From Ruminococcus sp. (lineage in GTDB: Bacteria; Bacillota; Clostridia; Oscillospirales; Ruminococcaceae), in contig JAFXVY010000058.1 in the NCBI GenBank assembly GCA_017534595.1, positions 1 to 64,000 of the forward strand: DNA of 64,000 nucleotides, written 5' to 3'. The stretch's first letter is position 1, and every line of letters starts with the position of its first letter. Both the position numbers and the translations under genes were made by a program. The notes beneath the pieces are model-generated. The model was not told where the DNA came from, searched no databases, and worked only from the letters and a program-made list of their open reading frames with translations. Of the stretch, positions 8,421-17,383 are shown piece by piece.

Positions 8421-8813
8421 TCAAAATATCAGCTTTACGGCCTTGTCCTGATCAAACAGCATGGTTACATAGTCGCCGGCTTTCAGATCATGATCCTTGA
8501 GCTGCTCTATGGGTATCTTGACATCCGCGCTGATTATCATATCTCTTAATGTGGGGAAATACTGGTTGTAATACATAACAGTGAGCCAAGCGTTCTTTTC
8601 GTTCTGCTTGCGCACCTGATGTATCCAGCCGAGAACTGCCGCCGCATTGGGGATTCCCTCGACCTCCTGCATGGGCTCAGTCATAAGAGTATTCTTTACA
8701 TCCTCAGGCATTTCCTCGACGATCATTTCATCGTTATGGTTCTGCTTTTTTGCCATAACAAAAACAGTACCTACCAGAAAACCGATTATTCCGCCTACAA
8801 TTACATACATCAT
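8421..8813 (-). CDS. Small membrane-anchored protein of unknown function (130 aa)
   Basis: A single N-terminal membrane segment (about residues 3-20, VIVGGIIGFLVGTVFVMA) is followed by a basic residue pair and a soluble domain of about 100 aa. The C-terminal part (IPIEQLKDHDLKAGDYVTMLFDQDKAVKLIF) looks like a small beta domain. I do not recognise it. It lies between hisG and hisD with gaps of 15-20 nt, so it is co-transcribed with them. No role in histidine synthesis is known for such a protein. Confidence 0.65.
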   Translation of the reverse strand: MMYVIVGGIIGFLVGTVFVMAKKQNHNDEMIVEEMPEDVKNTLMTEPMQEVEGIPNAAAVLGWIHQVRKQNEKNAWLTVMYYNQYFPTLRDMIISADVKIPIEQLKDHDLKAGDYVTMLFDQDKAVKLIF

Positions 8814-8831
8814 AACTTTATTACCCCTTTA

Positions 8832-9461
8832 TCAAAGTGTTTTTTCTATAAGCGATACGAAGTTCTCAATCTCTTTCTGCCTCAGCTTCATGCTGACGGT
8901 GTTGACTATCAGCCTCGCCGATACCGGAACTATATCCTCGATGACCTCAAGGCCGTTAGCTTTGAGCGTTGAGCCGGTCTCAACTATATCAACGATACCG
9001 TCTGCAAGGCCGAGCAGCGGAGCAAGCTCAACGGAGCCCTCGATCTTTACGATATCCACATCCATTCCCTTGCTCTCGAAGAAGCTGCGGGTGATGTTCG
9101 GATACTTCGTAGCAACGGTCTTGACCTTGTATCCGCCGTAGAAAGGCGAGCCCTTCTTAGCCGCAAGAGCAAAGCGGCACTTTCCGAAACCGAGATCCAC
9201 GAGCTCGAAGAACGTCCCCTGCATCTCGCTTATGGTGTCCTTGCCGACAACTCCGAGGTCGCAGACGCCATGCTCAACATAAGTGATAACGTCGTTTGCC
9301 TTGGCAAGCACGACCTCAAGATTCCCGTCCGGCACAGGCAGTATCAGCTTTCTGCCTTTCTCCTTGACGGCGGTGCAGTCATAGCCGATCTTCTCGAGGA
9401 GCCCTATCGTATCCTTTTCAAGTCTGCCCTTTGTCAGGGCGATCCTAAGTGCTTTTTCCAT
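8832..9461 (-). CDS. hisG: ATP phosphoribosyltransferase catalytic subunit HisG (short form)
   Basis: Catalyses the first, feedback-controlled step: ATP plus PRPP to phosphoribosyl-ATP. At 209 aa it is the short form, lacking the C-terminal regulatory domain. It therefore needs HisZ, which is encoded just upstream. The phosphate-binding region is visible as VDIVETGSTLKANGL near residue 158. GGAGG lies 10 nt before the ATG. Confidence 0.95.
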   Translation of the reverse strand: MEKALRIALTKGRLEKDTIGLLEKIGYDCTAVKEKGRKLILPVPDGNLEVVLAKANDVITYVEHGVCDLGVVGKDTISEMQGTFFELVDLGFGKCRFALAAKKGSPFYGGYKVKTVATKYPNITRSFFESKGMDVDIVKIEGSVELAPLLGLADGIVDIVETGSTLKANGLEVIEDIVPVSARLIVNTVSMKLRQKEIENFVSLIEKTL

Positions 9462-9479
9462 TTATACCGTACCTCCGCC

Positions 9480-10679
9480 TCAAAGCTCGATCTTCTCGGT
9501 CGTGTCACTGACAGAATAGATCGTACCGATGCCGCGCTTCCCGGCGTATTCCTTGGCTGCGTCAAGCATCGCATGGACGCCGATCTCAACTGTCATGCCC
9601 TTACCGACAAGCTCCTTGGCCAACGCGATAGCCTCTGCGGAATGCCCCGCCTGAGCGAACACTATGCAGTCCGGCTCGGAGATCGACGGAGCGGTCTCGT
9701 TGCGCCTGAGATAGTTTGCGATATCGTCGCAGTTGACGCCGAAGCCCACCGCGGGACAGGGATTGCCGAACTCTCCGAGCAGGCCGTCGTAACGTCCGCC
9801 CTTGAGCACAGACTGCCCTACTCCGGAAAGATAGCCCTTGAACACGATCCCGGTGTAGTAGTCCGCGTGGCTCACGATGCCGAGATCCACGGAGATCTTG
9901 CCGCCGTAGCCGAGCTGTAAAAGCTTGAGGTACACATCCTTGAGATGTGAGAGCAGCTTGTTGATCTTATCGTCGGTGAACAGCTCGGAGGCCTTGTCGA
10001 ACACCTCCTCGCCGCCGAACAGCCTCGGCATAGCCTTGAGCGCAGCGGTAACAGGCGACTCGCCTACGTTGTCCAGCAGATCATTGAGCGCGGGATAGTT
10101 CTTGGCGGAGATCAGCAGCCTGATCTCTTCCCTTGTGCTCTCATCCACATCGAGCCTTGCAACGAGCTCCTTGAAATAGCCGATGTCTCCGATCTCAAAG
10201 CGGAAGTTCTCGCTGTCGAACTGTTCGAGAGAGCTGATAGCAAGGAACATAGCCTCATAATCGGCTCTTTCGTTATCCTCGCCGCCGATAAGCTCTATGC
10301 CGGCCTGTGAGACCTCATCGCTCCTGCCCTTGAGCAGAGCGTTGTTCTCGTATACGGGCTGGTCATAGTAAAGCCTCAGCGGTAGCACGGCTCCTGCAAG
10401 CCTTGTGGAAGCAAGGCGGGCTATCGGAACAGTCGAATCCGGGCGGAGCACGATGAGCCTGCCCTTTGAGTCGGTGAGCTTATACATACGCTCCTGCCGG
10501 AAATGTCGGCTGCTGCCGCTGAAAAGATCATAGAATTCGATGCCCGGTGTAACTACCTCGCTGTAGCCGTAGCTGCGGAACAGCGCTGCAAGCTTGGTCT
10601 CTACTGCCCTTCTTGCAAGACAGTCGTTGAACAGAAGGTCCCTTGTACCTTCAGGGGTGATAAGATCGTTCTTTTTCAT
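9480..10679 (-). CDS. hisZ: ATP phosphoribosyltransferase regulatory subunit HisZ
   Basis: HisZ is a histidyl-tRNA-synthetase-like protein that forms an octamer with short HisG and senses histidine. The 399-aa chain has the class II synthetase core, with motif 2 around RMYKLTDSKGRLIVLRPDST and motif 3-like GGRYDGLLGEFG near residue 290. It lacks the C-terminal anticodon-binding domain of true HisRS. Its place as first gene with hisG next distinguishes it from hisS. A clear promoter lies upstream and GGAG precedes the start. Confidence 0.92.
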   Translation of the reverse strand: MKKNDLITPEGTRDLLFNDCLARRAVETKLAALFRSYGYSEVVTPGIEFYDLFSGSSRHFRQERMYKLTDSKGRLIVLRPDSTVPIARLASTRLAGAVLPLRLYYDQPVYENNALLKGRSDEVSQAGIELIGGEDNERADYEAMFLAISSLEQFDSENFRFEIGDIGYFKELVARLDVDESTREEIRLLISAKNYPALNDLLDNVGESPVTAALKAMPRLFGGEEVFDKASELFTDDKINKLLSHLKDVYLKLLQLGYGGKISVDLGIVSHADYYTGIVFKGYLSGVGQSVLKGGRYDGLLGEFGNPCPAVGFGVNCDDIANYLRRNETAPSISEPDCIVFAQAGHSAEAIALAKELVGKGMTVEIGVHAMLDAAKEYAGKRGIGTIYSVSDTTEKIEL

Positions 10680-10734
10680 GTTTTTCTCCGTTATGTTTTA
10701 TTGTAGTAAAGTGATATCATATTAGCATAGTATT

Positions 10735-10763
10735 ATAATATCATAAGAAGCTGTGTGTGTCAA
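10735..10763 (-). promoter_or_regulatory. Promoter of the histidine operon
   Basis: On the minus strand a perfect -35 TTGACA (10758-10763), a 17-nt spacer and TATTAT (10735-10740) lie between the polC stop and hisZ. I see no obvious T-box or attenuator in the roughly 50-nt leader. Read-through from polC is also possible because no terminator separates them. Confidence 0.75.
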
Positions 10764-10795
10764 TAAAGCAGAGAAAACTTTTAAGCATCACACAA

Positions 10796-13700
10796 TCAGA
10801 ATAAAGTAATTTGATTAGTTTTAGGTAAATCGCCGAAGGCGCCGTTTTTCTCGAGAGCCTCCACAACGCTCTTGTTAACGCCGCTGCGCTGCTGGAATTC
10901 CTCTATCGAGATAAAGTCTCCGTTTACGGCCATTTCGTAGAGCTGCTCAGCAGCGTTGGTGCCTACGCCCGAAAGAGAACAGAACGGGAGCCTGAGCTTG
11001 CCGTCCTCGATGCGGTAGATCGTCGCATGAGATTTGAATACATCGACAGGCAGCAGCTCTATGCCGCGGCAGAACATCTCATAGATCAGCATGAGCGTTT
11101 CGAGAACGCCCTCCTCCTTGGAGCTGATGTTGTCCTTGCCCCTGCCTTTAAGCTCGGTGATCCTGTCCTTTACGAAGTGCTTGCCCTTGATAGCGGTCTC
11201 AGCCTCGAAGTCCTCACCGCGGACGGTGAACAGCGAAGCGTAGAACTCCAGAGGATAGTAGATCTTGAACCAGCAGAGCTTGATCGCCGAGGTAACATAA
11301 GCGGCGGCGTGAGCCTTCGGGAACATATACTTGATCTTGAGGCAGGAGTTGATATACCATTCCGGTACATTATGATCCCGCATATCCTGCTTCATTTCCT
11401 CGGTAAGCTTTTCGGGAGCCTTACCCTTTCTGGTGATCTCCATGATATTGAAGGAGAGCTTCTTGTCCATATCGTGGTAGATCAGATAGGTCATGATCGA
11501 GTCACGGGTACCTATAACATCCGATATCGTACAGGTGCCGTTATGGATAAGCTCCTGGGCGTTGCCGAGCCATACATCGGTACCGTGTGACAGACCTGAG
11601 ATCTGGAGCAGATCGCTGAAATTCTTGGGCTTGGCCTCAAGCAGCATCCCGCACACGAATTCTGTACCCATTTCGGGGATGCCGAGAGTGCCGGTATCCC
11701 AGCCGAGCTCCTCCTTGGTGACACCGAGCTCCTCCGGAGAGGTGAACAGCGAGTAGACCCTCTTATCTGACATGGGGATATCAAGGATATTGAGCTTGGT
11801 CATATCCTCAAGATACTTATAGAGCGTCGGAACATCGTGACCGAGCTCGTCGAGCTTCAGGATGGTATCGTGAAGCGAATGGAAGTCGAAGTGTGTGGTT
11901 ACGATATCCGAATCGGCCTTGTCGGCGGGATGCTGAACAGGCGTAAAGTCATATACCTCGTAATCGGAGGGTATAACTACCATTCCGCCGGGGTGCTGAC
12001 CGGTAGTCCTCTTGACGTTTATGCAGCCGTTCGCAAGACGCTGCTTTTCAGCGTTGCTCGCGGTCCTGTTGCGCTCTTCAAGATATTTGAGTACATATCC
12101 GAAGGCTGTTTTCTCAGCGACGCAGCCGATAGTTCCGGCCTTGAAAACGTGATCCGAGCCGAAGAGCTCTTCTGTGTATCTGTGAGCCGAGGACTGGTAA
12201 TCTCCCGAGAAGTTAAGGTCGATATCGGGAGCCTTGTCGCCGTCGAATCCGAGGAAGGTCTCAAAGGGGATATCATGTCCGTCACGGTGGAGCGGAGCTC
12301 CGCAGCGGGGACAGTTTTTCTCCGGCAGGTCATAGCCCGAGCCTACCGAGCCGTCTGTAACGAAGTCGCTGTATCTGCACTTCTTGCAGAGGTAATGGGG
12401 CATCAGCGGGTTTACTTCTGAGATGCCCGACATCGAAGCTACGAACGACGAGCCTACCGAACCTCTCGAGCCGACCTGATAGCCGTGATCGACCGAGTTT
12501 TTAACGAGCTTCTGGGAGATCATATACAGCACGGCAAATCCGTGCTTGATGATAGAGCCAAGCTCTCTGTCAAGGCGGTCATAAACGATAGAGGGTATGT
12601 GCTCCTTGAACGGCTCGTTTATACCAACGTCGCCGTCCGGGATCTCGACTTCATCGGGGTCGCAGTCGCCGTAAAGCGAGCAGGCTTTCTTCCAGCAGAT
12701 AACCTGCAGCTCTCTTACAGCACCCTCGATAAACGGCGTATAGGTGCCGAAGGGGAAGGATTTGAGATCCTTGTCGATCATATCCGCGAACTTGTTGGTA
12801 TTGGTGACAACGACCTCGAAGGCCTTGTCCTTGCCGAGATAATCGAGCTCTCTGAGCATCGTGTCGGTGGTCTTGAAATACAGCGGAGGCTGACGGTCTG
12901 CATCGGCAAACTTCTGAGAGGCAAGGATGATAGCGCGGAACTGCGCGTCCTTCTTGTCAAGGAAGTGAACATCGCCGGTAGCGCAGACGGGTATATCAAG
13001 CTCCTCTCCGAGCTTGACCACATACTTGTTGATATCCTTGACCTGCTCCTCTGTGGTGATGTTTGTATAAGGCTCTCTCTCGGAGAGTATCATAAACATA
13101 TTATTGCCCTGGGGCTGGATCTCGAGGTAGTCATAGAAGCTTGCGATCTGACGGATAGTGTCCTCCGACTCGCCGCGCAGATATGCCTGAATGACCTCTC
13201 CCCTCTCGCAGGCGCTTCCGATAATAAGGCCCTCTCTGTTCTTGACGAGCTCAGACTTGGGGATCCTCGGGCGGCGCTTGAAATAATCGAGATTTGAAAT
13301 AGAAATGAGCTTGTATAGATTCTTAAGTCCCGTATTGTTGCGCACAAGGATGATCTGATGATAGGTCGGCAGATCCTTGATCTTGTTGGTCGGCGCAAGC
13401 AGGGAGTTGAGCATATCTATGGTGATATCGAGCAGCGGAAACTGCTCGGCGAGGGTCTGCGAGAACCTTATGAAGATCTCACCAAGCACTCTCGAATCGT
13501 CGCAGGCACGGTGATGATTGAAGCTGAGGCCGTAATGGTCGGCGATGAAATTGAGCTTGTGCTTCTCAAGATCGGGAAGCATAAGTCTGCTGAGCAGAAC
13601 GGTGTCGATAAATGTATAATGCAGCTTCCTGTTGCAGCGCTTGAGCGCTTCATTGAGGAAACCGGTATCAAACCGCGCATTGTGAGCGATAAGCACAGGC

Positions 13701-15259
13701 TTGTCGCCGCAGAATTCAAGGAAAGCCGCTATCGCCTCCTCTTCTGAGGGAGCGTCGGCGAGCATCTCATCTGTTATGCCGGTGAGGTCGGAGATGAATT
13801 CGGTCAGCGGAGAATCACATTTCACGAATGTATCGAAGCTGTCGATGATCTCAAGCCCTCTGAGCCTTACGGCGCCGATCTCGATAATACGGTCTTTGTC
13901 GGGGTAGGTGCCGGTGGTCTCGAGATCGAACACGATAAGCTCATCGGTGAGCCGCCTTTTATCGGTGCCGTGAGTGATATCCACATCGTTGTTGACCTCA
14001 TACGCTTCTATACCGTAAATAACCTTGAACTTGCCTTTCTTGCGTATCGAAGCGACAGCGCCGTCAGCGTCCGGGAACCCCTGAACGACGCCGTGGTCTG
14101 TAATGGCGATAGCCTGATGACCCCATTCAAAGGCACGGTTCACAAGCTTGTCTGCGGGAGCAAGAGCGTCCATGGCAGACATATTGGTATGGCAGTGTAG
14201 CTCGACACGCTTCTGCTCGCAGGTGTCCATGATCTTCTCCTGCTTTACGAGCATAATGTTGCTCGGCTCGAAGTAAACGGCGTGATCGTAGGTGTCAAGC
14301 TGGAGCTTGCCCTTGCAAATAATCGTTGAGCCCACCTTGAGCTTGGAGAGTATGGAGTTGAGCTCCTCCTTGCCGGTAAGCCCGGTGACACGGCTCTTGC
14401 GTGAGCCGCCGAGGAGCTTCATCTGGCAGGAGTTGGTGAAGTCGGTGAAATAGATCGTGGCGATCTTCATTTCGCCGTTCTTGACATCCTTCTCGGTAAT
14501 CGAGAAGATCTCGCCCCATACGGTATATTCGTTCGGAGAGTCCTCCTCCGGCAGGCGCTTCATTTCCGTGACCTCGCTGTCGGAGGATATGGGGGCGCCC
14601 TTTATTATCAGCGCTTCGTCGGCAATCAGACCGAGCCTTGTAAAGTCGAGGCAGGCCTGTCTGAACTCTGCGGAGCCGCTTTCCTTGCCGCCCTTTTCAG
14701 CCGGAGCATCCGAAGCAGGAGCGGTCTCGGGAGCAGGCAGTGCGCTGAGGTTTTCCTGACGTATCATATCTATCTCGTCATCCGAAAGCTCGAGTACGCC
14801 TTCAAACTTCAGAGAGACATCTCTTGAGAACATCTCCCCGACAAGGTTGCAGAAGCTCTGGGTAAAGCCGGCCTTTTCGAGAATGGACATACCGCCGTGA
14901 GCGAGCTTAATGGTGAATACCGAGCCGTCAAAGGAGGCTTCGGCGTTCTCAAAATAGCCGTTGACGACGGAGCATCTGAGCTTCATAAACTCGATGAGAT
15001 CGGTGAAATAATCGGTCGTAAGCTTGTCCGGAGTGTACTTAGTGGTTATCCTGAGACTTCTGAGGTCAAGATCGCCGCGCAGCTCGCTTTCGCACTTGCG
15101 CAGGTCAAGGAAAGGCACCGTCTCGTCAAACTTGGTCACGAGCTCGAGTTCCTTGTATTTTTCATCGTATATCAGCTTAAGTATCTGGCCGTTCTCTATC
15201 GAACGGGGTATGTGTTCGTTGTATTTATCAAATAGATCTGAAAATCTGTAAGTATTCAT
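10796..15259 (-). CDS. polC: DNA polymerase III alpha subunit, PolC type
   Basis: Replicative polymerase of Firmicutes with built-in proofreading. The 1487-aa chain shows domains in the PolC order. An OB-fold lies at about 240-345. A PHP domain follows, with HCHTNMSAMDAL near 354-365. The inserted DEDDh exonuclease begins at IVFDLETTG near 443 and includes HNARFD and HHRACDDSR. The polymerase core has the catalytic aspartates in PDIDLNFSGDY near residue 1017. The PHP residues resemble those of other PolC proteins. The gene ends the pyrH-to-polC block typical of clostridia, 7 nt after ispG. Confidence 0.97.
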   Translation of the reverse strand: MNTYRFSDLFDKYNEHIPRSIENGQILKLIYDEKYKELELVTKFDETVPFLDLRKCESELRGDLDLRSLRITTKYTPDKLTTDYFTDLIEFMKLRCSVVNGYFENAEASFDGSVFTIKLAHGGMSILEKAGFTQSFCNLVGEMFSRDVSLKFEGVLELSDDEIDMIRQENLSALPAPETAPASDAPAEKGGKESGSAEFRQACLDFTRLGLIADEALIIKGAPISSDSEVTEMKRLPEEDSPNEYTVWGEIFSITEKDVKNGEMKIATIYFTDFTNSCQMKLLGGSRKSRVTGLTGKEELNSILSKLKVGSTIICKGKLQLDTYDHAVYFEPSNIMLVKQEKIMDTCEQKRVELHCHTNMSAMDALAPADKLVNRAFEWGHQAIAITDHGVVQGFPDADGAVASIRKKGKFKVIYGIEAYEVNNDVDITHGTDKRRLTDELIVFDLETTGTYPDKDRIIEIGAVRLRGLEIIDSFDTFVKCDSPLTEFISDLTGITDEMLADAPSEEEAIAAFLEFCGDKPVLIAHNARFDTGFLNEALKRCNRKLHYTFIDTVLLSRLMLPDLEKHKLNFIADHYGLSFNHHRACDDSRVLGEIFIRFSQTLAEQFPLLDITIDMLNSLLAPTNKIKDLPTYHQIILVRNNTGLKNLYKLISISNLDYFKRRPRIPKSELVKNREGLIIGSACERGEVIQAYLRGESEDTIRQIASFYDYLEIQPQGNNMFMILSEREPYTNITTEEQVKDINKYVVKLGEELDIPVCATGDVHFLDKKDAQFRAIILASQKFADADRQPPLYFKTTDTMLRELDYLGKDKAFEVVVTNTNKFADMIDKDLKSFPFGTYTPFIEGAVRELQVICWKKACSLYGDCDPDEVEIPDGDVGINEPFKEHIPSIVYDRLDRELGSIIKHGFAVLYMISQKLVKNSVDHGYQVGSRGSVGSSFVASMSGISEVNPLMPHYLCKKCRYSDFVTDGSVGSGYDLPEKNCPRCGAPLHRDGHDIPFETFLGFDGDKAPDIDLNFSGDYQSSAHRYTEELFGSDHVFKAGTIGCVAEKTAFGYVLKYLEERNRTASNAEKQRLANGCINVKRTTGQHPGGMVVIPSDYEVYDFTPVQHPADKADSDIVTTHFDFHSLHDTILKLDELGHDVPTLYKYLEDMTKLNILDIPMSDKRVYSLFTSPEELGVTKEELGWDTGTLGIPEMGTEFVCGMLLEAKPKNFSDLLQISGLSHGTDVWLGNAQELIHNGTCTISDVIGTRDSIMTYLIYHDMDKKLSFNIMEITRKGKAPEKLTEEMKQDMRDHNVPEWYINSCLKIKYMFPKAHAAAYVTSAIKLCWFKIYYPLEFYASLFTVRGEDFEAETAIKGKHFVKDRITELKGRGKDNISSKEEGVLETLMLIYEMFCRGIELLPVDVFKSHATIYRIEDGKLRLPFCSLSGVGTNAAEQLYEMAVNGDFISIEEFQQRSGVNKSVVEALEKNGAFGDLPKTNQITLF

Positions 15260-15266
15260 CGTTCAC

Positions 15267-16307
15267 CTATATTTTTTCTATCTCTGCAAGAAGCGCTGAA
15301 AGCGCCTCGCTCTCATCAACTTTTCTTATCTTCTGTCCCTTGGCGAAGAGTACGGCGCAGCCGTCTCCGCCGGCGATACCTATATCGGCATTACCCGATT
15401 CGCCTATGCCGTTGACCACACAGCCCATTACGGCAACAGTGATATCCTTGTCGATATCCTTGACAGCCTCCTCGACCTGCTTTGCAAGCCCGATAAGGTC
15501 TATCTTAGTTCTTCCGCAGGTGGGGCAGGACACGATCCTGACTCCCCTGCCCTTGCCTACAGCTTTGAGTATGTCCTTGGCTGCATAGATCTCGTTGACG
15601 GGATCGTCGGTCAGGGATACTCTAATCGTCTCGCCGATGCCGTCACAGAGCAGCGAGCCTATCCCGACTGCCGACTTGATGATGCCCATTCTCTGGGTAC
15701 CCGCCTCGGTCACGCCGAGGTGAAGCGGATAATTGCAGGTCTCGGCAAGCAGCCTGTAAGCTCCTATCATGGTAGGGACATCCGAGGATTTGAGGGAGAT
15801 AACTATATCCTCAAAATCACAGTCCTCAAGGAGCCTTACATGGCGCATGGCGCTTTCGACAAGCGCCTCGGGGGTAGGTCTGCCGTACTTTTCGAGCAGA
15901 TCCTTTTCAAGCGAACCGCCGTTCACGCCGATCCTGATCGGGATATGCCTGTTCTGACAGGCCTTTACGACTTCTCTCACCTTATCCATGGAGCCGATAT
16001 TGCCGGGGTTTATCCTGATCTTGTCTATGCCCGCCTCCGCGGAAGCTATGGCAAGGCGATAGTCGAAATGGATATCCGCAACGAGCGGTATGGAGATCTT
16101 TTCCTTGATCGCAGGAATGAGCCTAACGGCTTTCATATCGGGTATCGCGGCACGGACGATCTCACAGCCGGCCTTTTCAAGCTCCGCGGCCTGTCTGACC
16201 GAGCCTTCGATATCCTCCGCAGGTCTGTTGAGCATGGACTGTATATATATTCGGCTGCCGTCGAGCAGGCAGTCTCCGACCTTTACGGGTCTTACTTTCC
16301 TTTTCAT
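15267..16307 (-). CDS. ispG: 4-hydroxy-3-methylbut-2-enyl diphosphate synthase IspG (GcpE)
   Basis: Iron-sulfur enzyme of the MEP pathway that reductively converts MEcPP to HMBPP. The 346-aa bacterial form has the TIM-barrel N-half (ADIHFDYRLAIASAEAG) and the C-terminal [4Fe-4S] ligands in CPTCGRTKIDL and GCVVNGIGE. The frame opens with GTG at 16316, but GGAG lies 8 nt before the ATG at 16307, which gives the canonical MKRKVRPVKVG start. It lies between rseP and polC, close to dxr of the same pathway. Confidence 0.95.
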   Translation of the reverse strand: MKRKVRPVKVGDCLLDGSRIYIQSMLNRPAEDIEGSVRQAAELEKAGCEIVRAAIPDMKAVRLIPAIKEKISIPLVADIHFDYRLAIASAEAGIDKIRINPGNIGSMDKVREVVKACQNRHIPIRIGVNGGSLEKDLLEKYGRPTPEALVESAMRHVRLLEDCDFEDIVISLKSSDVPTMIGAYRLLAETCNYPLHLGVTEAGTQRMGIIKSAVGIGSLLCDGIGETIRVSLTDDPVNEIYAAKDILKAVGKGRGVRIVSCPTCGRTKIDLIGLAKQVEEAVKDIDKDITVAVMGCVVNGIGESGNADIGIAGGDGCAVLFAKGQKIRKVDESEALSALLAEIEKI

Positions 16308-16320
16308 TAAGATCACTCCG

Positions 16321-17361
16321 TCAGAATAATTTGATAACGTCGCTTACGGTGATGACTACCATCAGAAGCAGCAGCGCAGCCATGCCTATGAGGTGTACCA
16401 AGCCCTCCTTCTCGGGAGGAACGGGCTTGCCGCGTATCGCTTCGATTATAAGGAACAGAAGCCTTCCGCCGTCAAGAGCCGGCAGCGGCAGCAGATTGAA
16501 CAATCCGATGTTTATGGTTATGAACGCCGCAAGCGAGAGAAGCTGCTCGAACAGCCCCTTCCAGTCGATGCCGTTATCCTCGGTTGTCTCGCTCTGGATA
16601 ACGTCGCCGATGACATTGACGATACCCACAGGCCCCGACAGGTCTCTCAGAGAATACTTGCCTCTTATCATATCGAAGAGCGTGATATAGATGAGCCTGC
16701 CGTCTGTTACCGTGTGCCGGAAAGCGTAGGAGGTGACGGTAAAGAAGTTGGCGTCGATCGGCTTGACATAGAAGTCGATATGCATCTTTTCGTTGACCTG
16801 ATCGAAGGTGACGCCGGTGAGCTCTTTCTTTTCCCCGTCTCTGATAACGACCATATCAAAAACGCTGTCCTCATCGTTCTGGAACTGATAGCTCAGATCC
16901 ATGTCGGTGAATATACGCATCCCGTTGATGCTGTATATCTCGTCGCCGACCTCAAGGCCGGTGGCGTGAGACTTCGCGGTCTCGGTCTCAAACTTGGATA
17001 TCGTCGTCGAGGTTATGGGTGCCGTGATGATCGTGTAGATCACCAGCAGTATGAACCCGAGTATCAGGTTCATGACGATACCCGCGATCAGTATAGAGAA
17101 CCTCTTGGGTATAGATTTCCTTGTGAATGCTCTGTCGTCCTCGGAATCACCGTTTTCGCCCTCCATGGCGCAGTAGCCGCCGAAAGGCAGGACTCTTAAG
17201 GAATAGAGCGTCTCGCCCTTCTGTTTCTTGAACAGTGCGGGCCCCATGCCTATTGCAAATTCGTTGACCTTGACTCCGCAGAGCTTCGCTACAACGAAAT
17301 GTCCGAGCTCGTGGATAACGATTATGAGCTCGAATATCAGTAACGCAATTATGATCTTCAT
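16321..17361 (-). CDS. rseP: Site-2 (RIP) zinc metalloprotease RseP
   Basis: Intramembrane protease that cleaves transmembrane anti-sigma factors or signal-peptide remnants. The 346-aa protein has the zinc motif HELGH near residue 17 in the first membrane segment. A single PDZ domain lies at about 115-195 (GLEVGDEIYSINGMRI). The second active-site motif is LLPLPALDGGRL near residue 290, in the third membrane segment. The neighbourhood (cdsA, dxr, ispG) is the standard one for this gene. Confidence 0.94.
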   Translation of the reverse strand: MKIIIALLIFELIIVIHELGHFVVAKLCGVKVNEFAIGMGPALFKKQKGETLYSLRVLPFGGYCAMEGENGDSEDDRAFTRKSIPKRFSILIAGIVMNLILGFILLVIYTIITAPITSTTISKFETETAKSHATGLEVGDEIYSINGMRIFTDMDLSYQFQNDEDSVFDMVVIRDGEKKELTGVTFDQVNEKMHIDFYVKPIDANFFTVTSYAFRHTVTDGRLIYITLFDMIRGKYSLRDLSGPVGIVNVIGDVIQSETTEDNGIDWKGLFEQLLSLAAFITINIGLFNLLPLPALDGGRLLFLIIEAIRGKPVPPEKEGLVHLIGMAALLLLMVVITVSDVIKLF

Positions 17362-17383
17362 TCTGTCGCCTCTTTTTATTTGT

